Assembly (NCBI GenBank): GCA_015143735.1
Contig: VKHC01000002.1
Span: 1 to 51,330, forward strand
Length of the DNA: 51,330 nt
Reading direction: 5' to 3'
From: Synura sp. LO234KE
Taxonomy: Eukaryota; Sar; Synurophyceae; Synurales; Mallomonadaceae
Below, piece after piece: positions 12,085-24,200 of this stretch. Under the pieces are notes generated by a model that was given only the letters and a program-made list of their open reading frames with translations, ran no database searches and was not told the origin of the DNA. Made by a program: the position numbers and the translations under genes. Every line of letters begins with the position of its first letter. The stretch's first letter is position 1.

Positions 12085-15000
12085 CTACATATTGGAGCAC
12101 TCCTTTCCAATCTGTGCTAATCGCGGTAATATCGCTTGAAACGCGGGACGCTTTGAGGGGTCTTTTGACCAACACTCCTCTATCAGCGCATTCAACGCAG
12201 GCGGTCCATCTGGAGGAAGAGTAGGCCGCAGAGACGCATTGCACACGGCGGCTACGATCTGAAAATGACAATAAATATTATATCTCGGAGTAGAATAGAA
12301 AGCAAGTTGTCACACTTACCTGAACAGGATTCATTCCATTGTAAGGAGTTTGCCTGGTGAGTAATTCCCACATTATAATTGAAAACGAAAAGACGTCAGC
12401 CTTCCCCGTATACATCGTGCCGCTTATCACCTCAGGAGCCATCTGACGACGTTTCCAAATTAACCAAATTATGAATAGGTCACCGTAATCTTACCCAATG
12501 GTACGTCCCGATTTGTCCGGTCATCATGTCAGTGGCTCGGCTACCGAACTCTGTGGAAACTCTGGATAATCCGAAATCTGTGATCTGCAGTACGAACCAA
12601 AGTAGTAAGGTTAATTACAGCATTTCGGGAGTAAAAATCGACATAGCATCGGCATCTGCGCATCACATCATAGAGTTTAGGAAATTCACACCTTGGCGAT
12701 CCAGCTCTCAGTTACCAATATATTGAGACTCTTCAGGTCTCTATGGATTATCACCGGATTTCGGCTGTGCAGATAGGCCATTCCATCACAAATATCTTTC
12801 ATCATAGACAGGCGTATGGCTAAGCTGAGAATCAACTATCAAACACAAACGTAATTAAGTGTGAGCGTGAGAATATAAGTTTGAAAACGAAAATGAAGTC
12901 GTGGCAACGAATATAATGTAAGCGTTGCCGCTATGGCTTACCGAGGAGTCTTGGAGAACGGTCATTAAATTACCCCGATCGCAGTATTCCATAAGCACAC
13001 AAACAGGCGCACTGCACGTGGCTAGTAGTTGTATTATATTTGGGTGTCGCAACGTTCGCATAAAATCAGCCTACGCAACGCGCATGAAAACGCGCTAAGA
13101 ACAGCAAAGCTTGTAAGATGTGTTAGTGCACCTCAGACATGAAGTCACGGAGAGTTTTCGCCGTAAGAGCTTGCCCGGCTGTGCTCAACAGCTTCTTGAT
13201 TGCTACTTTCACTTGTATTTTATTAATAGTGCCCTTGTAGACCACTGCGAATGCGCCCATGCCTAGAACGCTTTCCACCGACAAAGCTGAAAAGGGCAGC
13301 TCCATACCCCAGGATTGAAAAGATGCGAGACATTCGTAGTAGGTCTTCTTCAGAGTTATGTCGGCCGCTTGAATGCTGCCCGCCTCACTCCAGGGTTGCA
13401 GGTCAGGTTTATAAATAGCGTCGGCCTGAGACGTCAATGAATTCGATGGCAATAGCGTCGCCGGCGCAGAGACGGAGGACTTCTTTGGAGGTTTGGAGGG
13501 GGGATTTGTGAAAATGAAATTAGCGGCTGCCGGCGGTTTAGCGCGTGCTGACGTAGGCGCGGGAATGGGACTGGGACTAGGAGGAGCAACGGTGCTGAGG
13601 AACGGATTCGTACCCACCGCTGGCGGTAAATTTAATATATCTTGCCTCTCCCCGAGTGCATGGGTAATTTTAGTGGTTGACTTGTCCTTTGGAGGCGGAG
13701 GCGGTGCATTGAAAGCAGCCTCAGTAGTGATTGAGGGGGACCTGTTGTTGGGTTTACTATCTACTTGTATTTTGTCATCTTGAAAACCATTGTAAGCGTT
13801 CTTAACCATATTCTGACGGAGCGCCGGCGCGAGTGCAGGGACTGAAACACTTCTTCCCGTCGCGTTACCAGCCGCCTCACTAGTCGCTGGAGACACGCTG
13901 GAGGGTGTCGTCGCAGTATACATGATGTTAGGCTGTTGTACATACGCGTGATGGTCGTATGCGAGCGAGGAGCCCACCAAGCCGTTGGTCTTCTTCCCTG
14001 GACCCCCCCCTCCTTTCCGAGAAGTAAGATTTCCTGCACTGGCTGGGACTATGGTCTTTGACGCCACACCAGATTCCAATAAGTTAAGAAGACTCGGGTC
14101 GCCCACGTCGTTTATTTTAACGGTCGTTGAAGGTGACCTGCTCCGATTTCCATTCGCTGGAGGGTAAGGTTTCCCATCGGTCGCGACAGGCACCAGATCT
14201 GACGAGCCAGAGACAACTCCTCCAACGGTAGGACCGAACTTATCATTGCCGACCATCGGGAAGCTGTCAAACGGGTTAATTGTCTGAGGATTCAACGGAC
14301 GAGCTGCGGCGCCCCCCTCCCCCTTCTCCGCCGCATTTGCAGAGCGCGAGGTATTGGTTATCGACGCTCTGCGATTCCTTACGTCCACCGGATCTTCAAC
14401 AGTCATATCAAGCAAATTATCTATTAAATGTGGAGCGGGGAACGATCCAATCTCTTCCCTTCCCCCCCACATCGACGCTGACGTGCTCGCGGCCGAATCT
14501 CCGTCACCAACCTCACGGCCCTGTCTCCTTGTCGGGACTGAGTTCGACCAAAATGCATCCACGGGAATGGATTTGAACGGGTCGTCAGCGGCAGAGGAGA
14601 GCGCCAGAGGGGCCGTGGGATCAGAACGAGCCGCATTTGTATGAGCGGAGGCGAGTCCATTCCCAGCCTGTGCGTTCTTCGACGTTACCCCCCGACCTTC
14701 CGGATAGTGGGCATTTGCGGTGGAGCTCCCAGATCCGTCGCCGTTATTCTCCATCGGCCAATCGTCGGTGGCATCGGGCAGTTGGTCATATAAATTGAAT
14801 GGATCGAATGGCTCCGCCTCAAAGCCCCCCTCGTCGCCCACGTCATCGCCGTCGCGCCGCTCCAACTCCGAGAAATGATCTCGGACATCACTGGTGTTCG
14901 CCGACCGCGAAGGCATGTGAGACAACCAGGATTGGAGGACATCAGTAGAATTCTTAAGGCGGACGGTAAGGAAATCCTCAGAGAATCTTGGCAGCGGTCT

Positions 15001-17646
15001 CGACCCGCTTGGGTCAGGGTCTCTGATGCTTCTACTGCGTGAGGCTCGAGTATTGGTATTGTTGTTCCCAACATAAGACCACTGGTGAAGGGGATTTACC
15101 TTCGGCATATTGGGAATGCAATTCATGCTGGACACAAACGGGACTCCACGACACCTCTGATAAAATTGGTGCAATCCATTAAATTGTAAGTCAAATGACT
15201 CGCGTAATGACTGAACCTTGGCTTTCACCGCCGCCAAAGTAGATGGGGGCGCACCCTCAAGTCGATCGTATAAGGCGTCTAGCAAATAGAGACTGGCCAC
15301 AAACACCACATAACTCTCTTCTACAATGGGCAGAAGTGCTGCTTGCGCAGTAACCGTTTCCATCAGTTCGGCATTGGCATAATGGTCTCCGTCGAAATAG
15401 GATCGCAAACTGAAGATGTACCTCTGGGTCATGTCTAGGGCGTATTGAATGGCGAACAAGTTCTCGACTATGACAGGCACATTTCCCACTTCCATTTGCG
15501 TCGGAATAGTATCTCGACTGGTGAGGGTGGCGAGTGTGGTGAAGTGAACGCCGAATTCAGGGTGATTGGAATGGAAATCTATCTTTATCGATAACATATT
15601 CGCGAACTGAGCTAAAAATGAAGCGACAGCCAATCCATTCGCTTTCACCGCACGATCGCTTTCTGCGGTAAACTTCCCCGAGTCCTGGCTGCGAGAAGGG
15701 AGATTGACTTTTCTACTGCTTGAGTTCAGAATCACTTGGCCAGCGGAAACTGCCGTCCAGTGCTCCTCCACCATACCTAAAAACCTTAAAAATATTCCGA
15801 AATTCGTCAATAATTTCGGGGGCCCTTGCTGCATAGCTTTCATGACGCAAATGAGGACTTTGCAACACACCAAAGCGTTTGTCTTCCAGGGTCGCTCGAA
15901 AAGAGTCACGACAAGCCACTCCAGCGTAACGGTCCCCTCCCAGATGCCCACTATGATGTGCCGCAAGTGCTTGGCTTTAGGGAATCCGTGATGGTGGTTG
16001 GTCGCCTTTAGAACCCACGCCCGCATTTCCCCATCTCTGAGCGAGGGCGCCGTGGCAGAGACTCCACTCACCACCCTACTGATCCCCTCGCTCACCTGTC
16101 TCATGCCACCGGAGAAGACGCCGCCTAATCCAGAAGCTGACTCGGAATTAACGTGACCCTCCGCGGAGTGCGGACTATCGGCAACTGTCCTTGTAGCGAG
16201 TGGGCGGCTGGCCTCTCCAGATAGAGGAGGTGTACGTCTCCTTGCTCGGGTCCTCAGCGGCAGTGAAGCGCATTGCACAGTTTGTTCCATGTCACCGCCC
16301 CCCGCGTCCGATACACAGTCGAATAAGTTATTGGGGAAGTTGCCACTTTCCCGAGAAGAATCCTTCCTGTCGTTCCCTTGTACCACGTTGTTCAGATTCC
16401 CAGAATCAGCGCTTGGCAGGTACCCAGCCCCGTGTGGCCGTCCCTGTCTAGCGGATGCAGGTGCCAAATCGCTGGCTTGTAGGGCACGCCGCTCGTCAGT
16501 TGAAGCTTCGCCCGCCCCTCTCTGAGAGGAATTTGAGACCCGATCAAACGGATTCCCCGTGCTTAAGTTGGAAGGGAGGCCGACCGCACTCTTCCCGGAA
16601 TGAGCACTTCCTTGGTCTACGGCCTTCTGCCGACCCTCCACCGGTCCTCTATCCACTTCTCCCCGGGATTCTACTTGGTGAAAATCCACTTCCTCGTCTT
16701 TTCTAGTCGTCCAGGCCACTAAACTAGAGGACAAATCAGGCCATTCCCGGAGGATCCCGGAGTTCTTGAGATCCGCCGCATAGGCCAACACGTCGTGTAT
16801 CGTGGGTCGCTCTGCAGGATTCGGATTCAAAAGAAAGCTAATGAAGGATGACCAACATGGATTACAGGACCAGTCTGGAGAGAACTTGTACCGCCCATTC
16901 AATATTCCCATTTTCTCTACATTACCTTGGGCATCGGAGAAAGGGGTTTTCTCGGTCAGCAGCACAAATAAAAGGACGCCCAGAGCCCAAATATCAACTT
17001 TTTCGCACACTCTATAGCGAAGATATAGGTCTACTTGTTCAGGAGACCGATACGCTAGTGTAGTGTTTTTACTTATTTCCTCCTCTTTCATTGAAATTTC
17101 CCTTTGTGTAGTCCAGGTTCCGTGGTCTGTGGTACAACTGCCGAAATCACAGAGTTTTATGTTTCCATCAAAGCCAATCAATAAATTTTCCACCTTAAGA
17201 TCACGGTGAGCGATCGGTGGATTTTGTGAATGTAAATGATGAATAGCAAGACAAGCATCATGGAAAATTCTGCATATCTGCATCTCAGATAATCTATCGT
17301 CACTTTTCTTAGCTACCTGCATTAGATTCCAAACGTTCCCATCACAAAACTCCATTAACGTGCAGAAATGCCGTTGTCTTTTTTCGTTTACTTCGATATG
17401 GCAAGCACCATAAAATTGAATTATGTTAGGATGGCTAGGTAGTGATAAAAGCATCTTCTGCTCCAATCTGGCCGCATTATTTCTCTCGGAATCATCCAAT
17501 GGTACAATAACTCTTTTCATCGCGAAACGCTCATTTGTTCTCTCGTCTTCCACTAAATAAACGTAGCCAAATCCGCCTTCAGCAAGAAGCCTTCTAGGCA
17601 CAATTCGTCGGTTACCAAATTGAATAACTCCTTGACTATTCCCCAT
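12085..17646 (-). CDS. NAK/AAK1-type kinase - ANTH - TKL kinase fusion protein
   Basis: Six exons (17646-13132, 13070-12942, 12835-12692, 12584-12495, 12442-12320, 12258-12085), all introns phase 0, encode about 1724 residues. An MGNSQG start fits N-myristoylation. Kinase 1 (about 12-300) has a P-loop, the Lys in FAMKR, HRDLKVEN, DFGS, and the TTLAYRSPEQVDLY activation segment typical of the NAK (AAK1/GAK) family. Residues about 540-830 are an ANTH domain. The stretch from KATNHHHGFPKAKH matches the phosphoinositide motif K-x9-K-x-(K/R)-(H/Y) exactly. NPF and DPF peptides (EH-domain and AP2-ear ligands in known adaptors) occur around it. Kinase 2 (about 1452-1715) is TKL-type, with VAIKK, HRDLKSLN, DFG and MAPE all intact. 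I infer a membrane-bound regulator of clathrin-coated endocytosis with two active kinases. All introns fall in the TKL part. The two halves could be separate genes only if a hidden stop or promoter existed, and none is seen. Confidence 0.85.
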
Positions 17647-17830
17647 ATTAAGGATATTCGTGTAGGAGGCTAAATCACAATTATATTATATGGATTTATA
17701 TAAAAATTTTAGTCTCTATAAATTAACTATTCCTTCCTAAGAGTCGCAATAATGTTAAGTTCCAATTGTATGCAAAACGTTTGTTTGTACCTCATTGTGT
17801 ATTAATTTGAATAACTTGCTAATATTTTAA
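17647..17830. promoter_or_regulatory. Shared intergenic (putative bidirectional promoter)
   Basis: This very AT-rich 184-bp gap lies between the divergent starts of the kinase fusion and the small conserved protein. Runs such as tataaaaatttt could serve as TATA-like elements, but orientation cannot be assigned. Confidence 0.45.
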
Positions 17831-18277
17831 ATGATTGAGGGAGGAGCTAATCAACCTGATATATCAACTATTGATACTAAGTGGTTTAAGTCTGGACAAA
17901 AATTCCCTACACCCTCTCCAGGAAATGGCGATCGTGTTTTTTACGAAACTTTGCTAAAACAAAAGCCTGAAAGCGAGATGGCTCAAGAATGGTGTGTTTT
18001 ATACGGAGTATTGGAACCGGATGATGCCTCTCGACTTCAAAAAATTATTGGTAAACGGAAGGGCAAGATTCATAGTCCAGTGAAAGCGCAAAGCAATGCA
18101 GAAAATAATCCGAAAAAAAAAACTTCAAAATCTCGATTAATAATTGATGCTGACGAAGATAATGATGTTTTTGATTCAGGTCGGGTATCGAAGATATCTC
18201 TACTTCCACTTTAACAACCAATACCAGGTGTCGGTGATAGCTCTGCTTGGGAGGGACGCGGCGCAGCTGGAATATGA
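17831..18277 (+). CDS. Small conserved eukaryotic protein of unknown function
   Basis: Two exons (17831-18179 and 18228-18277, with a 48-nt GT-AG intron) encode 132 residues. The N-terminal half contains a compact block with FPTPSPGNGDRVFYETLL, then KPESEMAQEWCVLYGVLEPD. I associate this arrangement (GD..FYE.L..Q.P.S.MA..WC..YG) with a small uncharacterised family in plants and algae; that is from memory and not checked. A Lys-rich, nuclear-signal-like stretch follows (KKKTSKSR), then an acidic DADEDND segment. Splicing replaces a nonsense C-terminus with a tidy GDSSAWEGRGAAGI ending, which supports the intron. No catalytic motif, signal peptide or membrane segment is present. Function unknown; nuclear location is a guess from the basic cluster. 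Confidence 0.7.
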
Positions 18278-19498
18278 GAAAGAATTTTTTTTTATGTTTG
18301 TATAAGCTATATTCTAGATTTCCTTATTAAATTTTCAAAACTATACAAAATTTTGATGATATTCTTTTTGAACGGTGCTTTTATGAATTCCGAGCTTGGA
18401 TGCAAAATGAAAATTTGATTTAATTTGCACTGTTAAATACTAAAAGGCTCAGAGATAAATAGAGTTAAGCTGGTTGTTGCTTGGACAATCTGCCTTCGCA
18501 ATCTTCTGTTATGAGGTGGTTTGTAAACGTATGAATCACAATTCCTTTCGCTTGTTATGATAAATTGTTATCGAATACGCCGCAAGTGTCGTATGCTTTC
18601 GAAGAATTTCACCTCCTACCGAGCATAGTAATGGCACAAACTCCCCCAGTATCGTGAGTTGTGGTGTTATTATTCAACACTTCCACCCGAGAATATTCGT
18701 CATACAGTCTTCTTCCCGCCGATAGATTCTTGTATCTCCTAGTAATGAACAACCCTACTATACAACTGAGCGAGGACCACTGTAAGAAGTGGTGCCTGAT
18801 TTCCAAATCATGATTACTCTACAACGTCTTTTATGAGGAGATTTTTTTTTCACTTTTCTTAGTACTAAGAGTGGGTGCTCCTCTTAGCTATTCATCTTAT
18901 CGGAATATTGATTCTAGGATAAGATCGGGGGCCGGTAATGCTGCGGCATCTAGGACTCCTTTGGTTTTTTTCAGAATCAGGGTAGGAATGGATAAAGGCT
19001 AAGAAACGCTTTGTGAAGTACCACAAATTACGTTCTAAAAATCGTGGAGGTATCACAAACGACGTTCTAAAAAGGCAGAAAAACAACAACACGCGGACAC
19101 GACAACAGATATAAAGATTAAGGACAGAAAAAAAGGAAAGAGACAAATACCGAAAGACAAAACGACTAAAATAAAAAACCTGAAACACACAATATAGATG
19201 TAAAGGGAAAATGATGGAACAGAAAAAATGGCGGAAAAAGGAAAAGTCAGATTGGCGGAAAGACAAGAATGGAGGGACTAATCAACGGAAAAAACATGGA
19301 AAACAACGAAACGAAGAACTCAAAATAAAAATTAAATAATAGAAAAAAGACAGAAAATCAGAGGAATTAGAAAGCTTGGCAGAAAAACATAAAGAATGAA
19401 CTGAAATACAACAAGTCAGAATGACAAAAGATATGAGATGGGAAGGAAAAGAGGAAAAAAGGAAAAGAAGAATTGGCGGAAAGAAAAATGGAAAAAAT
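18278..19498. other. Intergenic with purine-rich strand asymmetry
   Basis: No gene is visible. From about 19020 to 19500 the plus strand is strongly A/G-rich, with few T, and repeats short words. TTGGCGGAAAGA occurs at 19252 and 19473. A 20-base word ending in CGTTCTAAAAA recurs with a 32-nt spacing at 19022 and 19054. The tract abuts the first copy of the direct repeat family that follows. Confidence 0.55.
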
Positions 19499-21110
19499 CG
19501 CGAACAGCAAAACCGGTTTCTTCAACCTATAAATGCCAAGGAGAAAGGAATCCAAGTGTATTCCTTAAGGCAAATGTGTGACAAATGTAATCCAGGCATC
19601 CAGCCAACTCAATCCTGACATAGATAAAAATTTACGTTTCCTGGACGACCGCTGCCGTACCCGAGTTGAGTCTTAGCCAAAGCAACTTTTTTGATAGAAT
19701 TTTGGATCGGAAAACAAGTGGAATTAATCTCAAGCCTGAATTTTTCGCAAAGCTGCGATATCTCAATCGCCAACTTCTTCTTCATCTGAATTTCCATCTG
19801 GTGACTGCAACCCATTTCTTAATCCTACTTTCGTCTTTCATTCTGGCGCGATTTTGAACGACCAGGAACCTACCACAGCTGCGACTTCTAGTTCAAATCT
19901 AGAGGGAAATCCTGGATTCAATCAATTCCAATATTTTAGTGCCGCTGATACCGAAGGTGATACTGCTGACTACGCACCAGCGCCCGTCCTGGAGAAACTC
20001 TCTTGCTGATTATTCAAGTACCAGATGACCTATTTACAGAGTGTTATAATATCTGATCGAATTGGCCTTGGAATAACTGAACAGCAATATTTTCTCCATT
20101 CGCAAATACCGATTATTCTCAAGACGACCTCGTCTGTCGAAGTGACATGGAGATCAAGTCTTCAACAAATTGCTCATCAAGATCCAGATGAGAACTCCCG
20201 GGGTATATTGGGCCACTTCTCTTCCCGGCTAATGGAGATAATTCAAAGTCCCTTCGCAACTATAGGGGAGACAAATCCATGGGAAAAGGTAATCAGCCCC
20301 TAATGGGCTGTAGCTCTGGAGAAGGTGGAGGAAGACTGGCGCAGTACGAGGTCAAAGCTCAGTGGGGCTTTGCTTCGTTTGCTCAACTGCCTACCCTGAA
20401 GCGGCGCGTAAAGGCCTCTCCTGAAGAAACTAGCATGTGGACTAAAACCTTCGAGAGCTTGCCTCCAGAGCGGGATGATCAGCAGGCCACACACGAGGAA
20501 AGCGTGAAGGGGCGCGACACCTGGGCAACTATGACGGCTCCTCCGATTCATGTCTCACGAGATGAAAGAATTTCCGGACCGGAGCGGGACCAGCCTGCAA
20601 CACACTGGGCACACGAGACGGGGCTGGATCGCCGGCGCAGCAGCTTGGTGAAGCCGTTTCAAGACCGCGCGCCCCCTCCCATCTCGTAGTTTCTTGCCCA
20701 GCTTACGGTGCCAGCCAGACGTGGAACTAGGAGCTTTACATACCTTTTCCCTTCCTGGTGTCGGTCGGTGTTGTGGCTTGCCTTCTTACGACATGGATCT
20801 CACTTGTTCCACTATGAACACGCAATTGCTGCCTTTTCTAACGGTGTTCTTGGTATTTTCTCTGCACCGCTCTACAGCACTGTCATTTTCCTTTCTCGTG
20901 TGGCGCCTCTTCAGTAGAAGTGACGTCCCGAAGGTGGTACGCGCGTGCCTTTCTATCTAGTTGAGGACGGCCTTGTGTACTAATTATTGTACCCGGGGGA
21001 GACCTTTTCCAACGTCGTCGGGCGGAGTCTTCCTCCTCCTTTTCCCCCACTCGGTCGCGGGGCTTCCCAGTTAGCACATGGGCCTCGTACTGATTCAACT
21101 TGCAGTGAAG
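19499..21110 (+). repeat. Decayed direct repeat family, copy A
   Basis: The sequence aligns by eye to two further copies downstream through shared anchors: a start near cttcaacctat...aaggcaaatgt; a sentence-like coding remnant reading DYAPAP near 19975; an ataattcaaag...ggggag block near 20240; and a gtactaat...cccgggggagac...ttttcccccac block near 20975-21050. Open frames inside are interrupted. This looks like an old mobile element whose coding part is lost. No transposase, integrase or polymerase motif was recognised, so the class is undetermined. Confidence 0.5.
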
Positions 21111-21597
21111 TTTTCTGCCTCTTGTCCACTACAATTTTCCAGGAAAATGTACAGTAGAAAATGCGTGCAGTGCAGTAGTGTGTAGAATAACAGTCGCATA
21201 AAATACTATATATGCCGTACGCAACTGCTATTTTGGAACAATTGAGACCGTCTGGCTACACGAGCAATAACGTTCGCTTGTTTTGCTACAATTTATATTT
21301 GGTAGCAAAGAATCAATTAGAAAATTACAACAAAGTAAGAAAATGTTTGTCAAAAGAAGAATTAAACGAAATAAGCTTCTAGAACTTCAAACCAATTTAT
21401 CCCATCAATTTCTTACATTTTTAAAACGTGTTTTGTGTGACTGTACCAAAACATACCTAAGTCTAGAACTAATCAGCATATGGATAGTTTTGCCTCATTA
21501 GAAATCGCCTAAAGGCCTCTAGATCCAAGCTATCTAAGCCTTCAAAAGCCCAGGCCACACTGCTCCTGGCTTTTAGCGTAAGCTGCGAAAAAAAATC

Positions 21598-22690
21598 GCG
21601 AACAGCTGAGCCGGATTCTTCAACCTATCCAAGATAGTGCCAGTCAATTAGAAAGGAACCCGAGTGTATTTCTTAAGGCAAATGTTATCCCAGCCTCGAG
21701 TCTACTAAATCATGACAGTGATAAAATTTACATTTTCTGGACAACCGCTACCGTAACCGTAACCGTTTAGACCACGACAATTTTTAGAGTGTTTCAGAAC
21801 AAGCGGGACCTCAAACTGAAAAATTTATGAGCGCAAATCAAGGGGGAAATTAGGGCTTTGATCTATTCCCTTTTCTTGATGCAGGTAGAGGCGCCGATTA
21901 TGCACCAGGACCAGCTTTGACTCAGCTTTAATAGACATTACATAACGACCAGATGCCTGCCCATACCCCTCGTGGGATTTGCCGACCTGGCTCATATGGG
22001 TGCTTTGCATTGCATGCCTGTCATGTCTTGCTAAGCTAAAAACACTTCTCAAAAAAAACACGACCTCTAGATGATATGTATAGGACGTCAACATTCCAAC
22101 GTCTGGAAATCTCAACTAGTGGGCTTTGAAATTGTCGAACAACAGTCTAGACGTACTTTGCATATCCCGCCAAAAACCGGGTGCCGGACTACCCTTTGGA
22201 ATTCAGATATCGTTAATCTACTTTTTGATCTTAACCAGATTCAAGGTTTCGCTCCACTTGGCTTCTCCCAGCTATACGAGAGCCATCAAGATATTGAAAA
22301 AGTGTTTTATGTCGAAGTATGCTGGCGTTGTGCTTTCCTCTTTCGATTGGTGGCAACAACATAAAGAGATTTGCAAAACGAGTGGACTACTGTGAAAATC
22401 GGAGTTTGTCAAGCGTCTCTCTATCAGCGCAAGAAGGGAGAAACATTCAGCGCTCATCTTCCAGACCACTTCTCTTCATGCAGCACTATGAATGTCTGGC
22501 ATTCAAGACATGTAGACTCTGACGAGAGTTCTTGGGGGCTCTTGGGTCGCTTTTCCCCTGCATAAATCGAAATTATTGAAATCTTGTTTGCAACAATTGG
22601 GGAGGCAGATGCCCGCTGAGGAAAGGTCATCAACCCGCCCACCTAGAGCAGGGGGAGGAAGAATGGAGCTTCAAGGGTTCCGCGTCCTTT
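21598..22690 (+). repeat. Decayed direct repeat family, copy B
   Basis: It shares the start anchor with copy A (cttcaacctat at 21619 versus 19524), then the aaggcaaatgt word, the tttctggacaaccgctaccgtaacc-like block, the DYAPGP coding remnant near 21893 and the attattgaaa...caattggggag block near 22575. It differs from A by many substitutions and an added ~230 bp between anchors. The coding frames are broken. Confidence 0.5.
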
Positions 22691-22799
22691 TGTCTCCACA
22701 TCTCACCCTCTGAACAAGCTCGGTGGAGCTTTATCCTAGTTTTCTCTCTCGACTGTAGATCGGAGCGCCCTAGTCACGCCTGCTGATCGACATCCGGTG

Positions 22800-24200
22800 T
22801 GTCTTAGTGTGGAGCCGCACGTCGAGAGCATGCTAAATCAAGGCGAAAATCTGGCCCTGGCACAGGTGAAAGAACAGATGATAGCCACGATTTTGCAACA
22901 GCACCAACTTTGAATCAGCTTTCAAAGACTTTACGTGACAAATGCTACATCTAGAACATCACCCGGAACCGAACATCTCATAGAAGGAGAAAATTCGAAC
23001 TACGGCAGAAGAAGAGGAGGAAAACGATTGGAAATCTGCTTACCACCTTTTTATGAAGATAATCACACATCGTCGTGGTCCTCAAGGATATGTTCCAACG
23101 GAGCTGAGCGGTATTCTTTCTGAAAAAATCAAGCGCCTCCTCTCTCGTTTTATTTCATGATCGGATTGGAATGGAATTGCAAATTCCTGATCTCGCTCCC
23201 GTTGGGACTTAGAGCAGTTTGAGCACCAGCGCGACTTTACAAGACGAATTCTATATGTGAAAGGAAGCTGGCTCTGTTAATTGCCCTTAAGAATATTAGC
23301 TCCATGGGGAGATATTGCTTACCCTTCGCACCTCTAAAGAGCTTGAACACAGTATTAGTCTGGCCTATCGTCTTCAAGCAACTCAGTGCGAAGCTATGCC
23401 CAAACTTTTTGAGGATGTTGCAAGGAAGCCTCTGATAGAATCGCCTGAGGACAATTGGACTCATTGATCATTCGCCGACGATGTTAGCCCCTCCTTCCAC
23501 GGCTGGCTCGGAAACTTCTCCCTCACATAATGCCACATTGAGTGACTCGAATCAATTCGTTTGAGTACCGTAGTCCAACCACTTTGGGACACGATCATTG
23601 AAGCGGTCGACAGATTGGGGATAACCGTCCAGCTTCACACTCGCGAAGCACAGCGACGCACTTCCTATGGGACTTATCGCTCCTATCCGGCGGATTCCAA
23701 AAATCAACTGTTTAAAAAAAAATGGCGGTTACCTCAATGGTAGAGCCCGTCGGCATCGCCCCGCGTTCTCAAGGCCGAATTTAAGATTTAAGACCAGCCA
23801 GAGTGACTTAGATGTTGGCTAGAAGAATGCTACTCCATTATTTTCCTGCGTTATTAGGGGGCTCATCACTTCGGAGCTTGTTCTCTGTTCTACCTTACCA
23901 ATCTCGGTTGGTGTGGTGGTCTGCATTTTCCCGCCACGCTTGTCATGTTTCAATTTGTGCCCTGCTTTCTTTTCTCACATAACTGGCGTTTGCAGTGACA
24001 CTGTCTCACTGCTTTTCCCCAATGTCATAACCTCACCCTCGGGTCCCTTAGTCGGGGACGTCATTGCGTACTAACCATCCCCGGGGGAGACTTCTCCTTT
24101 GCCCTCAACGGGCGGAGAATGCCTCCCCCTTTTCCCCCACCCGGTCACGGGATCTACCATTTGCTATAAGGGGGCTGTTAATTAACAGACATGTCCGGTA
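22800..24200 (+). repeat. Decayed direct repeat family, copy C
   Basis: This third copy in the same orientation shares the coding remnant (FATAPTLNQL near 22890), an atcattgaagcgg...attgggga block near 23575 and the 3' anchor (cccgggggagac...gggcgg...ttttcccccacccggtcacggg at about 24078-24160) that also ends copy A. It is the most diverged copy at its 5' end. With copies A and B it makes a run of three related segments over 4.7 kb. Confidence 0.45.

Noticed and set aside
12526-12726. 66-codon plus frame in the TKL region
   Set aside because: It covers kinase exons and introns on the opposite strand; the minus strand carries HRDLK and DFG.
14280-15074. Several 90-130 codon frames on both strands
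   Set aside because: Shadows of the long first exon of the kinase fusion; biased composition keeps other frames open.
19499-24200. Reading the three repeats as LTRs of one retrotransposon
   Set aside because: Three copies of over 1 kb with internal coding remnants and no integrase or polymerase between them do not fit a simple LTR pair.
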